This document shows positions 1 to 10,744 of a stretch of DNA of 64,000 nt, piece by piece. The position numbers and the translations under genes are program-made. The notes under the pieces were generated by a model that was not told where the DNA came from, did no database searches, and saw only the letters and a list, made by a program, of their open reading frames with translations. The number at the start of each line of letters is the position of its first letter. Positions within the stretch are counted from its first letter, which is position 1. The stretch is taken from positions 124,001 to 188,000 of the forward strand of contig JABYQS010000055.1 in the NCBI GenBank assembly GCA_022592435.1, in the 5' to 3' direction. Source of the DNA: Cerioporus squamosus (taxonomy: Eukaryota > Basidiomycota > Agaricomycetes > Polyporales > Polyporaceae).

Positions 1-572
1 ATTGCGGAAAGCACCGTCCGGCCATGAGCCAAAGTGCGGCTGGGTCGGTGGATAGCGACGCCCTAGCTCTCGCAACTCATGAATTAAGTCTTTGAGCTGC
101 TGCATGATGTTGGCTAAGTCCTCGTCAGTGACGAGACCACTCGCAGGGTCGTCCGCATCAAGCTCAGCGGCCTCACGTAGCGCAACGCCATTGATCAGCT
201 CCATGACTATGTGGGTAGCACCGGCGTGCTGAAAGACCATGTAGACCTCGGGAACGGGGATAGATGTGTGCGTCCGAACGAAGATCATCGCTTTTGCCTC
301 CTCAATGGAGGTAGTCATCCCTGTCTTGACAATGCGGCCGTCTCCCAGATCGTAGAAGAGATTGCTCGCGAACATGGTTTGTCCGAGAACCTTGAACTGT
401 CGCTCGTGTACGAGAAGTGGCAGGACTTTCTCTATGGCATCTTGCGGTGGTTCGAATATCGGATCGTGAGTTTCGCTCTGGGTAACTCTGTAGAGAGTAT
501 CAGCACTGTACAGCGGACCTATATGCAGCATTTTACGCACGAGACTGAGGGCTCTGATTCCGAGACCATCAT
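1..572 (-). CDS. Aminoglycoside phosphotransferase-like (APH/kinase-fold) protein, copy A, 5' part
   Basis: The gene starts at 572 on the minus strand and runs off the left edge, so only the N-terminal half is visible. Exon 1 is 541-572, then a 52-nt GT-AG intron (488-540), then exon 2 from 487 to the edge. The product matches copy B (1992-3068) closely: the FEPP segment near the start, the NNLFYDLGDGRIVKTG-type region with the probable ATP-binding lysine, the IPVPEV strand and the FGSWPDG motif. The frame is open throughout, so the visible part is intact. The catalytic loop (HGD) would lie outside the window. Family knowledge: APH/choline-kinase fold proteins phosphorylate small molecules, and the fungal substrates are mostly unknown. 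Antibiotic resistance should not be assumed. Confidence 0.8.
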
Positions 573-690
573 TGCGTCTAAGTAGTATCTTGAGATATCC
601 GCGGCAGGAAGAAAGTACGAACGTTGTTGATACGACGTTCGAGATCTGGCAGTTAAACTTGCTGGATCAGCACTGTAGGCTGCATGAGCC

Positions 691-803
691 CAGGACTTGG
701 TTACCTTGGCTTGGCCCGGGAGCGGAAGGACAATAGCAAGTGGCGGCGCAAGGCAAACGCTGTAGCGCTCGCTGCAGACGCGACGCGACGGTCACGGGTC
801 CTC
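691..803 (-). promoter_or_regulatory. Conserved upstream block of APH copy A
   Basis: This block lies about 120-230 bp upstream of the copy A start. It shares an ordered series of words with blocks at the same distance upstream of copies B and C: GGTTACCTTG, GGAAGGACAA, GGCAAACG, GTAGCGCTCGC and GACGCGACGCGACGGTCACG. Upstream sequence retained at fixed spacing in three paralogues suggests a promoter element, though recent duplication alone could explain it. Confidence 0.5.
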
Positions 804-1004
804 TTCCCGACCACCATGTCCTCGGACGTGGACCTCCTTCTGCGATCGCCCACGTCAAACCCTCTCCCCCTACTTGACCTAACATAAGGCTGTGGTGAAG
901 GCTATCAGGACGTGAACTGACGCCATGCCGGAATGACGAACACTTCAGACCCTGAACCTTCCTGAACCCTATACTGTCGTCTGTGAGGGCTATGGCCGTG
1001 CACT

Positions 1005-1180
1005 GAAGTGGAGGACAATCGTTCGGAGACAGCCGCTCTAACTTCATGGGACAATGGGAGTTTGTGTGCGTACCGTGAGCACGAAGCCGCGGTCACCCAC
1101 CCGACAAAGGTTGATGCGTGATGGCCTCGTGCCGGCGATAATGGCGGTAGGGACGGTGGTTAGGATGCCCAGTATATAAG
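1005..1180 (+). promoter_or_regulatory. Promoter region of the NCQxW gene copy 1, with TATA box
   Basis: A TATATAAGACACT core is present at 1173-1185, about 140 bp before the ATG at 1315. The same core lies at the same distance before copy 2 (43951-43961 on the opposite strand). The preceding GGTGGTTAGG and GCGTGATG words are also shared. The 1005-1095 stretch (GTGGAGGACAATCG and following) is repeated in inverted orientation at about 44916-45005. There it is separated from the rest of the promoter by a mobile element. Confidence 0.55.
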
Positions 1181-1314
1181 ACACTTACCAGCTTCACTCT
1201 CTTCGCAGGTTTTAACCGCAACCACTCACTGGAAGTCGCTCGCAGTACGTTCGCTCCCTCTGCCACCCGTCTCGTAGATTCTGATCGCTAGCTGTCAAGC
1301 TCCCCGGAACTCCG

Positions 1315-1901
1315 ATGGCCCCCGCTGAGTATTTACCCGAGCAAGGAAGGTATGGTCTCCGCATTCTTCCACCCCCAAACAACGACCACCTCGCCAAAGA
1401 CACCGACGTCGAGCGGAACGTTGTGGTTCTGGTCTATCCCCTTCAGCGTCGTCCTGGCTACACTCCGACCTCTCGTGATCTCCACTGGAGCGTTTCCTGG
1501 CGAGTCGACAAGGGCGGTTGGAAGCATCTGCATGTCATCGCGGAGAACACAAGTTACGATCCTCAACTTCCTCGGCGCTACGTCTACTGGGGTCCCATCA
1601 CGAAAACCGCCGGGCATGCCACGAGCGGGGCTGTGGAAGTATTGCTGGGGAGCATGAGCCTCGCCGTGAGGCGTAGGATCGAACAAATCGCGTGGAGCGT
1701 CCAGGTGGCAAAGCCGAATGGACAGTGGAACTGTCAGAACTGGGTTATCGATCTTCTGTGCAAGATCTGCCAGGACGGGATCATCAGCCAGAGGCAGTGG
1801 AGCCAGGTGGTTGAGAACGCTCAACTCGGTACGTGCGACCACTCTATCCGTCGCACAACGCAATCTCATACTCAGCTTCAGCGTGGGATGGCCGTTTGTA
1901 A
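1315..1901 (+). CDS. Small HWS...NCQxW family protein, copy 1 (unknown function)
   Basis: Exon 1 is 1315-1828; the proposed second exon 1876-1901 follows a GT-AG intron and gives about 179 aa. The last exon is the least certain part. I do not recognise a named family. Two further paralogues occur in this window (43314-43821 and 45361-45945, both minus). All three share PEQGR near the N terminus, HWS(V/L)xW, HxHV, a (Y/R)YV(Y/H)WG segment and WNCQ(N/D)W(V/I). The invariant His in HWS and Cys in NCQ recall the His and Cys of permuted papain-like (NlpC/LRAT-type) folds, but that is inference from spacing only. No signal peptide or membrane segment is evident. It lies convergent to APH copy B, an arrangement repeated at 42-43.8 kb. 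Confidence 0.6.
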
Positions 1902-1991
1902 CTCATGCCATTGGCGACTTGTAGGAGCGCACCGTTTGTGCATCGTGTACTAGTATCAGTAGATACTGATTCGTACGCACTGATATATTGG

Positions 1992-3068
1992 CTAGACTCT
2001 CGGAATTCTGTACCATACCCGTGGTTATCTGATGATAAGGTCACAAAATCAGTTCGCCTGGAGTGCATTTGGGATCGCAAGCAACCACTCACCTATAGAA
2101 TAAGTCATGCTGCGTCAAACACGCATGGACGTAGCGGTATGTCTCACAAACCAAAGAGGTCTTCCCGAATGTAGCCTCGATGGCGCGGGATGTCACTCGA
2201 GGCATGACCTCGTTGCCTACCCCCATGTACTCCCAGAAGTCCGGGTACCAGCCGAACGTCTCCCAGTCAACCACCGCAACGATGCGACCGTTCTTGATGA
2301 GTATATTGCGAGGCGCGAGGTCGCCGTGAGTGAGAACAGGCTCACTCTCTGCACTCTCCCTCCTGACCTTCTCCAATAGATCGTAAGTCGCCTCGCCTTC
2401 CGTCAGGGGCCGCAAACGATTGAGGAAGTAGGCGTGGAACTCGTCGACGGAATGGAAAGGCCTCGGGGGGAAAGCGTCATAGAAATAGGAGTTTCGGAAT
2501 GGTCCATCTGGCCACGAGCCAAATTGCGGCTGTTGCTGCGGGAAGCGGCGTCCGAGCTCTCTTAACTCGGCGATGAAACACTTGAGCTCCTGCATGATGG
2601 AGACCACTTGGTCAGCGGTGACCAGCGCGCCGGTGGGGTTGAACGATCCAGTCTCGTCATGATTGGCAGCCTCGCGAAGAGCAACGCCGTCAATCCGTTC
2701 CATGACTATGTGGGTAGCGCCGTCGTGCTGGAACACCATATGGACCTCGGGGACGGGGATGGATGTGTGTTTTCGAACGAACATCATGGTCTTGGCCTCG
2801 TTGACAGAGACGTTGACGCCTGTCTTGACAACGCGACCATCGCCCATGTCGTAGAACAGGTTGTTCGCGAACACGGAGCGGCCGAGGATACGAAGTTCTC
2901 GTTCGTAGGTCAGGAACGGCAAGATCTTGGCTATGGCATCTTCCGGTGGTTCGAAGACCGCATCGCGAATATCATTCTGCACATCGCTGCATAAAATGTA
3001 AGCAATATTCATATGATCATCCCGTAGCAATGTACGCACGGGACCGAGTGCTCTGATTCTGCAGCCAT
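1992..3068 (-). CDS. Aminoglycoside phosphotransferase-like protein, copy B (complete)
   Basis: Three exons give about 312 aa: 3040-3068, 2093-2986 and a short last exon 1992-2007. The first junction is supported by the same intron position in copies A and C; the last exon is less certain. The kinase-fold hallmarks are all present: VVKTG with the probable ATP lysine near residue 64, IPVPEV, the catalytic loop HGDLAPRN (His about residue 230) and the metal-binding DWE (Asp about 250). This is the only copy in the window that is both complete and undamaged. Family knowledge points to ATP-dependent phosphorylation of a small hydroxyl or amino compound; the substrate is unknown. It is convergent with the NCQxW gene. 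Confidence 0.85.
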
Positions 3069-3186
3069 TGTTGCGTGTTCTCGCCGAGCGGGATGCCAGT
3101 GGTAGAGTACCAAGTTGAAGCGTCGTCGAAACGATCCTCCATATCTGGAGGCTAATGACTATAGATCAGACAGGATATTCGCATGG

Positions 3187-3305
3187 ACAAGATTACGGTT
3201 ACCTTGGCTATGGGAAGGAGAAGGACAACAGCAGTCCAGCGCGGGTGGCTCGAGGCAAACGTTGTAGCGCTCGCCACAGACGCGACGCGACGGTCACGTG
3301 GGCTG
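3187..3305 (-). promoter_or_regulatory. Conserved upstream block of APH copy B
   Basis: This block lies about 120-240 bp upstream of the start at 3068. It carries the same word series as the block at 691-803 and ends in GACGCGACGCGACGGTCACGTG, which contains a CACGTG E-box. The E-box is also present upstream of copy C but altered (CACGGG) at copy A. Confidence 0.5.
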
Positions 3306-3616
3306 TCGGTGACCCGATGGGAAGTACGCGTCCCACTCCCGACTCCCCTCAGCCTGCTGCCATCACCATTTCAGCGACTCGCCTGGGCTTGTATCTTTCA
3401 GGAGCCTCTACTAAACTCTTGAGCTGAGCTGGGTTCAACTCTTCCGCCTGCAAGTCCTCCTGGGTGCGATCAGGGCCGCGAAACTGGAGGGACGACTGCC
3501 CTAAAAGCTGGATGTGCGTGACTATCGATCTCAGGTCGACTCGAGGGCTTTGGAGGAACGGAGGGGTAATTCGTTGGATGGGGATATTCATATAGTGAGT
3601 ACGACTGGAAAACTTG

Positions 3617-4556
3617 TTAGACTCCTCCCATCCGAGCACGTACATCCAACAACAGTCTCTCTGCTTCTGCATGCGAAGTCAGCGCAAGCTCTCTTCGATC
3701 AAGACATGTTGTACACGCACCCTCTTTTATCTTCCCCTCGGAGTGTGCAATCGCAGCCTGTAATGCCTCTCCTACGGCCCCTATCTTTTCTTTTCTCTTC
3801 GTTGCTCGCTGGGTTATCGGGAATTCTTCAATCGCCTCCTCTTCCGTGTTGAGCAATGTTGCCTCAGCCAACCGCAGCCATGCCTTGCCCCACTTCCCAT
3901 CGTCCAGCGGAATCGCGACAAGGCAGTCCTCCAAGGCCTTACGCCGATACTTGTTCCGATCTGTCTTCGTCGTACCCTCCATTTTCACCATCTTCATGAG
4001 TGTGTGGGCGCGGTTGACGTGGAGCACGGCCGACCCGGGTGCAACGTCCAGGGCGCGGGAGTAGCATAAGAAAGCTTGCACGTAGTTCCCCTCCGCAAAC
4101 GCGGCATTACCCTCGCCCTTCAGTCTCTCCGCCTTGTCGGGAAGTGGCGGATGGTGTACGGCAGACGGCCGCGTTGCGTGTTTCTCAACCATATCCCTGA
4201 GTGCGCTCCTGTCAGCCCCTTGTACCGAGTCGACGGGGCCGTCCTCTTTGATGGTATAGAACGTGGGCATCGCGGTGACCTTGTACTTCTGTGCAATTGG
4301 CTGCAGCTTGTCGACATCGACTTTGAGGAAGACGGCGTCGACGAACTCCGTGGACAGGTGCTCGAAAACGGGTGCAATGGCCTGCGATCGTCGTGGTTCA
4401 CGATGCTGCATAACTCGTTTCCTTGCGACTACTCACCGAGCACGGACCACACCATGTTGCGAAAAAGTCGACGAAGATCGGCTTCTTCTCCTGTTTCGCA
4501 GCCCTGAGGGTACTATTCCAATGACTGATAGATTCTATGACGATAGGTCCGGCCAT
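3617..4556 (-). CDS. Thioredoxin-TPR protein, copy 1
   Basis: Three exons (4437-4556, 3721-4381, 3617-3666) give about 276 aa. An N-terminal thioredoxin domain carries the active site WCGPC at residues 35-39, the FLKVDVD strand and the cis-proline segment AMPTFY. A TPR-like domain follows (KGEGNAAFAEGNYVQAFLCYSRAL). The start is fixed by alignment with the paralogue at 63076, whose first exon has the same 40 codons and the same intron position. The last intron (3667-3720, 54 nt) is a multiple of three without a stop, so an unspliced reading also stays open; the paralogue supports splicing. The family couples disulphide exchange with TPR protein binding, probably in the cytosol. The residue after CGPC is Ser here and Lys in the paralogue. 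Confidence 0.85.
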
Positions 4557-5372
4557 AGTGGATGCTTTCGTATGTGGAACGTCGAGCGGATTCTGGGATG
4601 CGATGCACGGTGGTAAGCGGAAGGATGACGGCAGCAGCGCTCAAGACTTTCTTACCGTGACGGTCACAGTCTACCGGCGACTCGAGCGACGAGCTTCGAC
4701 TCCGAGCTCACGCGCCAATCGCGGATGCCACAACATGGTGTTGTTCGTCAACATATAGCGAGGATCGCTCGAGTAGTCTTTACGCGAGGTCGACACAATG
4801 CTACTATGGAACAGACACGATGCACAGATTTTGGCGCTCAGAGCGTTGAGACCCACCGTCGGAACCCCTACAACTCTACGCCGCCTCTTCTCGTGATGGT
4901 ATGAAGAAACATCATCATGCACAGATATTCAACTCTGACAGCTTCTCCGCGTCCTTAGGCAATTGTCATAGATCGGAGCACTCATCTCGGATAATCCTCG
5001 CTACCTTCGCTGAATCGAGGAGTTCAATATTCGACAGCCACGACATGGATGCGACGGGGCGGACGGCGACCTAAATCCGAGTACAGCCCGCCCAAGCCGC
5101 CGACGCTTGCCGCTGCCTCATGCGCACGCAACTCGTGAGGCCGAATGCGCTGATTCTCGCACCATCCGACTCCACCCACGTGAGGCGGGCATCCGCTCTG
5201 CGGAAGTCAGATGAACGACATACGACACCCTTCGATCACTATCGCGACGTGGTCCTTCCTGCATGAGGCTAGTTATAAGGTCACTCAAAACATGAAGGAA
5301 ATCCTCTCCCGCCTGGCGCCGCCCCCATCTGAGCGCGGGAGCCCTGAGACCTCCCGCGTTCGTGAGTCAGCT
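4557..5372. other. Intergenic stretch without a supported gene
   Basis: About 0.8 kb upstream of the thioredoxin-TPR gene. I see no coding segment with family support. A plus-strand open frame at 5211-5591 crosses the left end of the KDZ transposon and was rejected. Confidence 0.4.
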
Positions 5373-5553
5373 CTACGACCCCGCACGCAGCCCGGTGGTG
5401 TATCTTCCTGCTTCCATCCGCTTACATCCACCTACTTCCGACCACACCACTTCCAGACCAACCCAGCGACTCGGAGTGCGCAAACTGCAATATCTCTCTG
5501 GCGGAAATTCGCAATCTGCGGTAGGATGATCCCGCCCGCTGGCAGTAGAACAC
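5373..5553 (-). pseudogene. Possible 3' exon of a host gene interrupted by transposons
   Basis: On the minus strand the sequence just left of the KDZ element reads ACCCAG followed by about 60 open codons to a stop at 5373-5375. Removing both mobile elements joins this to the segment at 22495-22547. The joint makes a 63-nt GT...AG intron in which the phases of the flanking open frames agree. The product is not recognised. The case rests on phase, intron length and open frame, not on homology. Confidence 0.35.
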
Positions 5554-5559
5554 CTGGGT
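5552..5559 (+). repeat. Target-site duplication of the KDZ element, left copy
   Basis: The octamer ACCTGGGT occurs immediately outside both inverted repeats (here and at 15286-15293). An 8 bp duplication fits what is known for the KDZ/Zisupton group. Confidence 0.85.
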
Positions 5560-6116
5560 CACCTGGACATCACGATCTGATGGATCAATAAAGCCGTTAT
5601 GAGGGGGGGGCTTACCGGGTCAGAATGAGCCAAATGCCGTTTTCCTGTACTCTACCAGTTTGTCTACGAATACCTGTCCCCGAGTACTTGAAAGAGTAAG
5701 TACTCGTCCCCTCCCCTAAGAGCTGTGGCGCCCAGGCCTCGGGCTGCTCGGAGCAGGCTCCCGCGTACGTCATCCCATCAGCCGCCCCTCGGCAACTCTC
5801 TCCGGGGCGGCTAGCGTCGTCCCCCCCGTCGTCCTCGCTGCCAAGGAACCCCTCGACGCCGTCCCCGACGATGAGCTCGATGTCGGCCCTCCACAGGTAC
5901 GTATTCTTGACGGATTTTCTCGGTTCTTTTTGCAAACTTAGGTTATCTTACATTGCGAACACGACTATGACAGTAGCTAAGGGATCCGCGCGCTGCCAAC
6001 ATCATCGCCCGACGTCGGGGGGCGGCTGGCGCCTCGTGCGCGCGCCCGGTTGAAACTCCGCTCGCAGCAGCCACCGGCACGGTGGCATGCGCGCTCTCTC
6101 TCCTCCCATCAAGACG
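5560..6116 (+). repeat. Left terminal inverted repeat of the KDZ element (557 bp)
   Basis: The reverse complement matches 14729-15285 without indels. Shared shadow frames translate identically on the two arms. The only mismatch noticed is within 4 bp of the inner edge. Confidence 0.92.
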
Positions 6117-6986
6117 TGGCACCGGCCGCCCCTCCCTCTGCCCCCGACGCCTTCCCATCTTGTGTAGCATCGCACAGCGGCCCCGCCTGCATGAGCACGC
6201 CGTTCAAGAGAGTGTATAGTAAGAGATAGTAAGTGGATGCCTCGGGATGCACTTCAAATCTTGCTGACCTGTGCGTAGGACCATAGCGCAGATCTCAGAG
6301 CCGCCACGCCACCGCCATCGGAATTCCATCAGGAACGACGGTAACCGACGACATCAGGTACGTATTGACAGCAGCAGTGCTTACGCTGTAGCCTCCGCTC
6401 ATGCGCAGCTCCCTAAGGGTGTAGGTCCCTGCAACAGTGCGACATGGATAGCTGGTCGGCGAGCAGGAGAGACGGACACGGCGGGTAGGCTAGGCGGAGA
6501 GGGAGGAGGAGGGGGAGGTGGTGATGCTCTTGGCACGCGGACGTTTCTGACGTCCGAGCGGTTGCGTAATTCCCGGCACTGTGGGACCTGGGCCACTCAG
6601 CGCTCCCTTGGACTTTCTTACTGTAAGCTTTGGTGGTGTATCTGGGTGCTATAAGTCTTTGTATGCCTGCTTTCTGGTCATGGTAGTAGTACATGATTGT
6701 ATCTTAACAATAGTGTGACAAGTGAGAAGGCAGATCTCGTAGTAAGTATGCGGCGTGAAACATGAGCGCGATAACCGGGGCAATGAGCGGGCAAACATGG
6801 ACCCGCAATGCAAGTCAATCTATCAATAGATCTTACCCTGTGTGCTTAGTTTGAAGCCCAAGTAAACTTATTATTGAGTCCTTGACGTCGCAACAAGCAC
6901 ATGTGTCAATAGAACCATGCTTCATTCAAGGACTAGGTGGACACAACATTGCATACATGATACGAGATAGCATACTGAGGAGACAT
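6117..6986. other. Non-coding interior of the KDZ element
   Basis: Between the left inverted repeat and the 3' end of the HMG-like gene. A purine-rich run lies at about 6495-6520. No gene is supported; it probably holds 3' flank and subterminal sequence. Confidence 0.4.
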
Positions 6987-8773
6987 CTACGCCACACTAC
7001 CTCCCTGCGCGGGGTCCTGGCGAGCGCGCTTCTGGGCCTGAGCGGAGGGCTCAGCATTGCCGCGCTTCTTCTTGTCAGCGCGGGGCTTGCGCGCACGCTT
7101 CGGGATGATCAGAGCCGAGCCATCCGCGTTGGTGACAGCGTTGATGAAGTTGAGCGAGACGCCAACTGCGGCGGTCGCGGAAGGAGCGGGAATGGCAGCG
7201 GCGGCGGCAGCGGGAGCAGCGGCGGCAGGAGCGGGGGTAGGAGCAGGGGTAAGAGCGCCAGCGGCAACGGCAACAGGAGCGGCGGCGGGAGCAGTGGGGG
7301 TAGGGGTGGGCTCAGGCGGAAGCGTGGGTGCGGGTGCAGTAGAGGCCGCCGCGGCGCAAGCAGGCGACGTCGCAAAGGACTGCAACTCCTCGTCGTCCGC
7401 GGGGACAGTCGGATCGCCGTCGAACATGGTCGCGAGGCCGCGCCTGTACGCGTCCTTCCAGTCCATCCACTCCTCGTCGTCCAACTGACGGAAGGTCGTC
7501 AACTTGTTCTGGAAGGCGTGCAGCAGGACTTCGAGCTCAACGCGGGAGAGGCTGCCGGGCGCCGCGAAGCGCTTGAGCGGCCAGTTCTTCACGATGATAC
7601 CGTACCTCAACGTGATGTGCTCTTCGAAGTTAATGTAAAACATCTTCGGGATAGTCGTCCGGGTGCAGGACTCCTCTGCAGATGGACTTGAACATCGCGA
7701 GGGAAGGGGGAAGACAATGAAAAGAGAACTCACGCAACGCGTCAAAAATGAGATCCTTGACCTGACGCTTCAGTTCGACGGTCTCTTGACGTGCATTACG
7801 TGTCGTGCCTGATGGGAATCGTAAGTCTATGGGAAGGGATACGATGGAAGCAAGCTCACCTTCGACGCCCGAGATAACGTGAGCCTCCAACTTCGTGGCG
7901 AGATCTGTGATCGACATCTTCGTGACCAGCTCGAAGAAGTCTTGCACGCGCTCGTTGGTGAGGTAGACGTAGGGTGGGTTGTAATCTTGGATGTGCGAGC
8001 GGACAGCGATGAGGATGAAGTTGTTGTCGGTGCGGCCCTTGAGCTCGTCCAGCTGCGAACCAGGGTCAGGCACGGAGGTAAACATGTACATAGACAGCTG
8101 CAGACACTCACCTGGCGAGTCACGCTAGCAAGATTGGCACGCGTGTCGTTGAACGCGTGGAGCTGCACGTTGTGAACGCCCTTCACGCGGTTCTCTTGCC
8201 GGGCCACGAGCTTCTCGAGCTCTTCGCCAGCCTCAGCCTGTCGCTCATCCGGGGTCATCGCAGCCCAGCGCGCAGAGAGCTCCTTGATGACGCTGTCATT
8301 GACGTGTTGAGGCTCGACGTCCGAGTCCTCCGGGATGTCTGCGGTTAAGTCAGCGTGGGTACGAGCATGTCACATAGAGGCATATGCTTACCAGCATTCA
8401 TGCGCTTCAACTCCTTGCTGGTGAACGCGTTCCAGAGCGTGATCTTGCGTGGGGCCTTCTTCACGTCGGTGACCGCCTGTAGAATGAGTCGAAAATAATA
8501 GTCGGCGGTGTGCCCGCCGAAGAGAGTCACCATGTCGCGCGCGAGGCCCCAGATGACGTCGCGGGCTTCCGTGAGAGCCTTCCGAAGGTCCTCCTTCTTG
8601 TCGTCGCGGGCCTTCTTGAGCGCCTTGCGCTGCTCGGCCGTGAGGTCGCTTTGCTTCGCCTTGCGACGGGCGGCGGCCCTCTTGTTCCAAGGGTAGCGGA
8701 CCCGGGTTGAGGCCAGCTTGCGAGCGGCCTTGTTCAGACGGTGGAGGACGACGTTGGACTTTTTGATGGCCAT
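6987..8773 (-). CDS. KDZ-element accessory protein with HMG-box-like region and Ala/Pro-rich tail
   Basis: Five exons (8392-8773, 8112-8338, 7860-8052, 7734-7808, 6987-7675) sum to an in-frame 521 aa protein starting MAIKKSNV. Around residues 115-170 a W-N-A-F...SKELKR...LSARWAAMTPDER pattern resembles an HMG box. A later segment (FEEHITLRYG...VKNWPLKRF) looks like a globular domain of a type I associate with basidiomycete transposon-linked genes. A long Ala/Pro/Thr-rich linker follows, then a basic KRARKPRADKKKR tract that could act as a nuclear localisation signal. DNA binding in the nucleus is therefore inferred. The antisense open frames over the Ala-rich part reflect its repetitive GC-rich composition. 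Confidence 0.7.
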
Positions 8774-8945
8774 AGCGGACTGAGCTGAGGTAAAGGGGGG
8801 GAGGCGGGGGTTAGAAAGACTGGTAGTGCGGGTTTGCCTTAAACGACTCAGCGGCGGACATTCCGCATTTTCCATCACGTGGTTGCAGGCGTCGGTGGCG
8901 CAATGAGCTTGGTTACAACGAATCAGATACATGCGATAGTAAAAA

Positions 8946-10122
8946 TCAATACTCCGGGAGCTTCATGAGGTCCCAGAGACGGGCCGCATCGCGTGTACTC
9001 CATCCTAGCGAGAGCCCAACGTGATGGGTGAATGACTCCACCGTCCGCGCATGAACACGGATCTGCAGGAGGGTCAGTAAGTCAGCACCCTCGACGCCGC
9101 TCCTCTGCAACAGTTCGTCGGCCTCCTCGCCGAATATCAGCGCGGGCAGCGGCGGATTCGCCATGCCACCCATGCTGGGCGGCGTGCGGACAAGGCGACG
9201 AAGAAACACGAGGCCCGGCGAGCCCCCGAGCACATCACGGAACGCTGCACAGTGGTCATCGATAAGCAAGGTGGCATGATCACCCAAGACATCACGTACC
9301 GGCTGTGAGCTCGTCAACACCTCGAAAGGCCGGTGCGAGGGAGCGACCGGCAGCGGAGGCGGAACTTGGTGTCGCCATGGTCTTCACCGGGGATCCTGCA
9401 CGGCTGGGGCCCGCAAATGATATCTTGGTGGGGGTAGCAGGAGCTTGATGCCTGCTGGAGGCCTCCGAGCTCCCGCTGGGAGTGGGCAGGTTGAACCGAA
9501 GCTGCTTCGTAGGAGCCGAAGATGGAGGGGGAGGGTACTTTGCGCCCGACGGGATGAGAGGCAGATTATACCCTGGCTTCTTCAACATGAAGATGAGGGC
9601 CTCGGCGACCGTGAAGAACCCCTCCCACCGGGGCGTGTACTTCTTCCCGGCGGGGGCTGTTGTGAAGTGCTCGACAATACTCCTGCTGCACGTAAGCCAT
9701 AGTCGTAGATAGCAAAGGCGTGGACATACCAGTCATACCCAATATATACCCCCGTCTGCGCGCCGACCCTCACCGCGTATATCGGCCTGTTCACCTGGAG
9801 ATCGGCGGTCGTATCCTTCCACTGCTGGAGGCGGTAGACCATGCCGTGGGCGTCATCGGGCTCGACAACGGAGAAGATGCAGTGGTGGAGAAGGTAGATC
9901 GACTCCGCGTCCTCACGGTTGGAGCAGACAACAACGATGGGGACAAGGGGCTTGAAGTCGTGGGTAGCCATGTTGGCGGGGCTGAAATAGAGTTCGCTTC
10001 TCAGCTCCCTGACAGTCGAACGTGCACTCGCGTTACCCAATCAGAACTCACCGAGCCTCATATATTCCGTGGTTGCTGCTCCCCAGAATGACATACTGGT
10101 TCTTGTTTGTGCCGTCTGTCAT
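8946..10122 (-). CDS. KDZ-element accessory protein, possibly with a viroplasmin-like domain
   Basis: Four exons (10052-10122, 9730-10008, 9300-9682, 8946-9244) sum to 343 aa, starting MTDGTNKNQ. Around residues 90-130 the pattern YAVRVGAQTGVYIGYDW, a short variable stretch and then FFTVAEAL resembles the viroplasmin (RNase H1 N-terminal) module, which typically reads YYVVxxGxxxGIYxxW with an F-T-xxEA end. That match is by eye and tentative. A Ser/Pro/Thr-rich linker separates it from a C-terminal alpha-helical region rich in Leu. The last 5' donor has an alternative acceptor 3 nt away (9682 or 9685), both in frame. Its role in transposition is unknown; an RNA-DNA hybrid-binding accessory is one possibility. 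Confidence 0.65.
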
Positions 10123-10744
10123 TGTGCTGCAAGTGGGCGGAGTAAAGGGAGGAAGAGAGATCGATCAGGATGAAGGACATACGAAGTCCAGCAGTAGATC
10201 TAGCGATCTTGCACCTAGGCGCTGGCGGTCCGGGGTTCGGCTATGCGCCACCGACATGTTTTCGAGGCCTACATACCGCACACCTCGTCATTGAACAATA
10301 TAGCATACATAGTTCGATTCTACTGGTTGATAGCTTTCGAATGGTACCGATTTTATGGTACCCTGATTAAGTTGACCAAATGTCAATCTGGACGTCGCAG
10401 GTACGCTCATATTTCACAAATATGCCCTTTCTCTAAGGTGCACTTTCCGTGCTAACGTTGGCTCTCCCCCGCGCACCATCGCCAAAACGTTACCACACAT
10501 TTCTGCTAGTAGTAGCATTATGTTGCATGTATTATGACAGTGTAATCTGCCGGAATACAAGCACAATAGCCTGAACAAGAACGTTAACACGGTCTAAGAC
10601 GCCTATTCCAAACCTTCGAAGATGCACTACGTGCGAATAATCCATCCGTTTCTCATATAACTTCACACAAGCATGCTTCGTATACGGTACTACATGTTCA
10701 TAGATATGCGAAGAGTCTGCGGGCCACCAGCGCTGTACTAGAAG
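10123..10744. other. Non-coding spacer inside the KDZ element
   Basis: An AT-rich 0.6 kb between the 3' end of the transposase gene and the 5' end of the viroplasmin-like gene. No gene is visible. It must contain the promoter of the downstream gene and the terminator of the transposase gene. Confidence 0.5.

Noticed and set aside
211..585. 124-codon plus-strand open frame
   Set aside because: It is antisense to the N-terminal half of APH copy A, which has family motifs and a supported intron.
5211..5591. 126-codon plus-strand open frame
   Set aside because: It runs into the left end of the KDZ element and has no conserved motif; the minus strand gives a phase-consistent exon instead.
6882..7691. 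269-codon Gly/Arg-rich plus-strand frame
   Set aside because: Antisense of the Ala/Pro-rich tail of the HMG-like protein; repetitive GC-rich codons leave all frames open.
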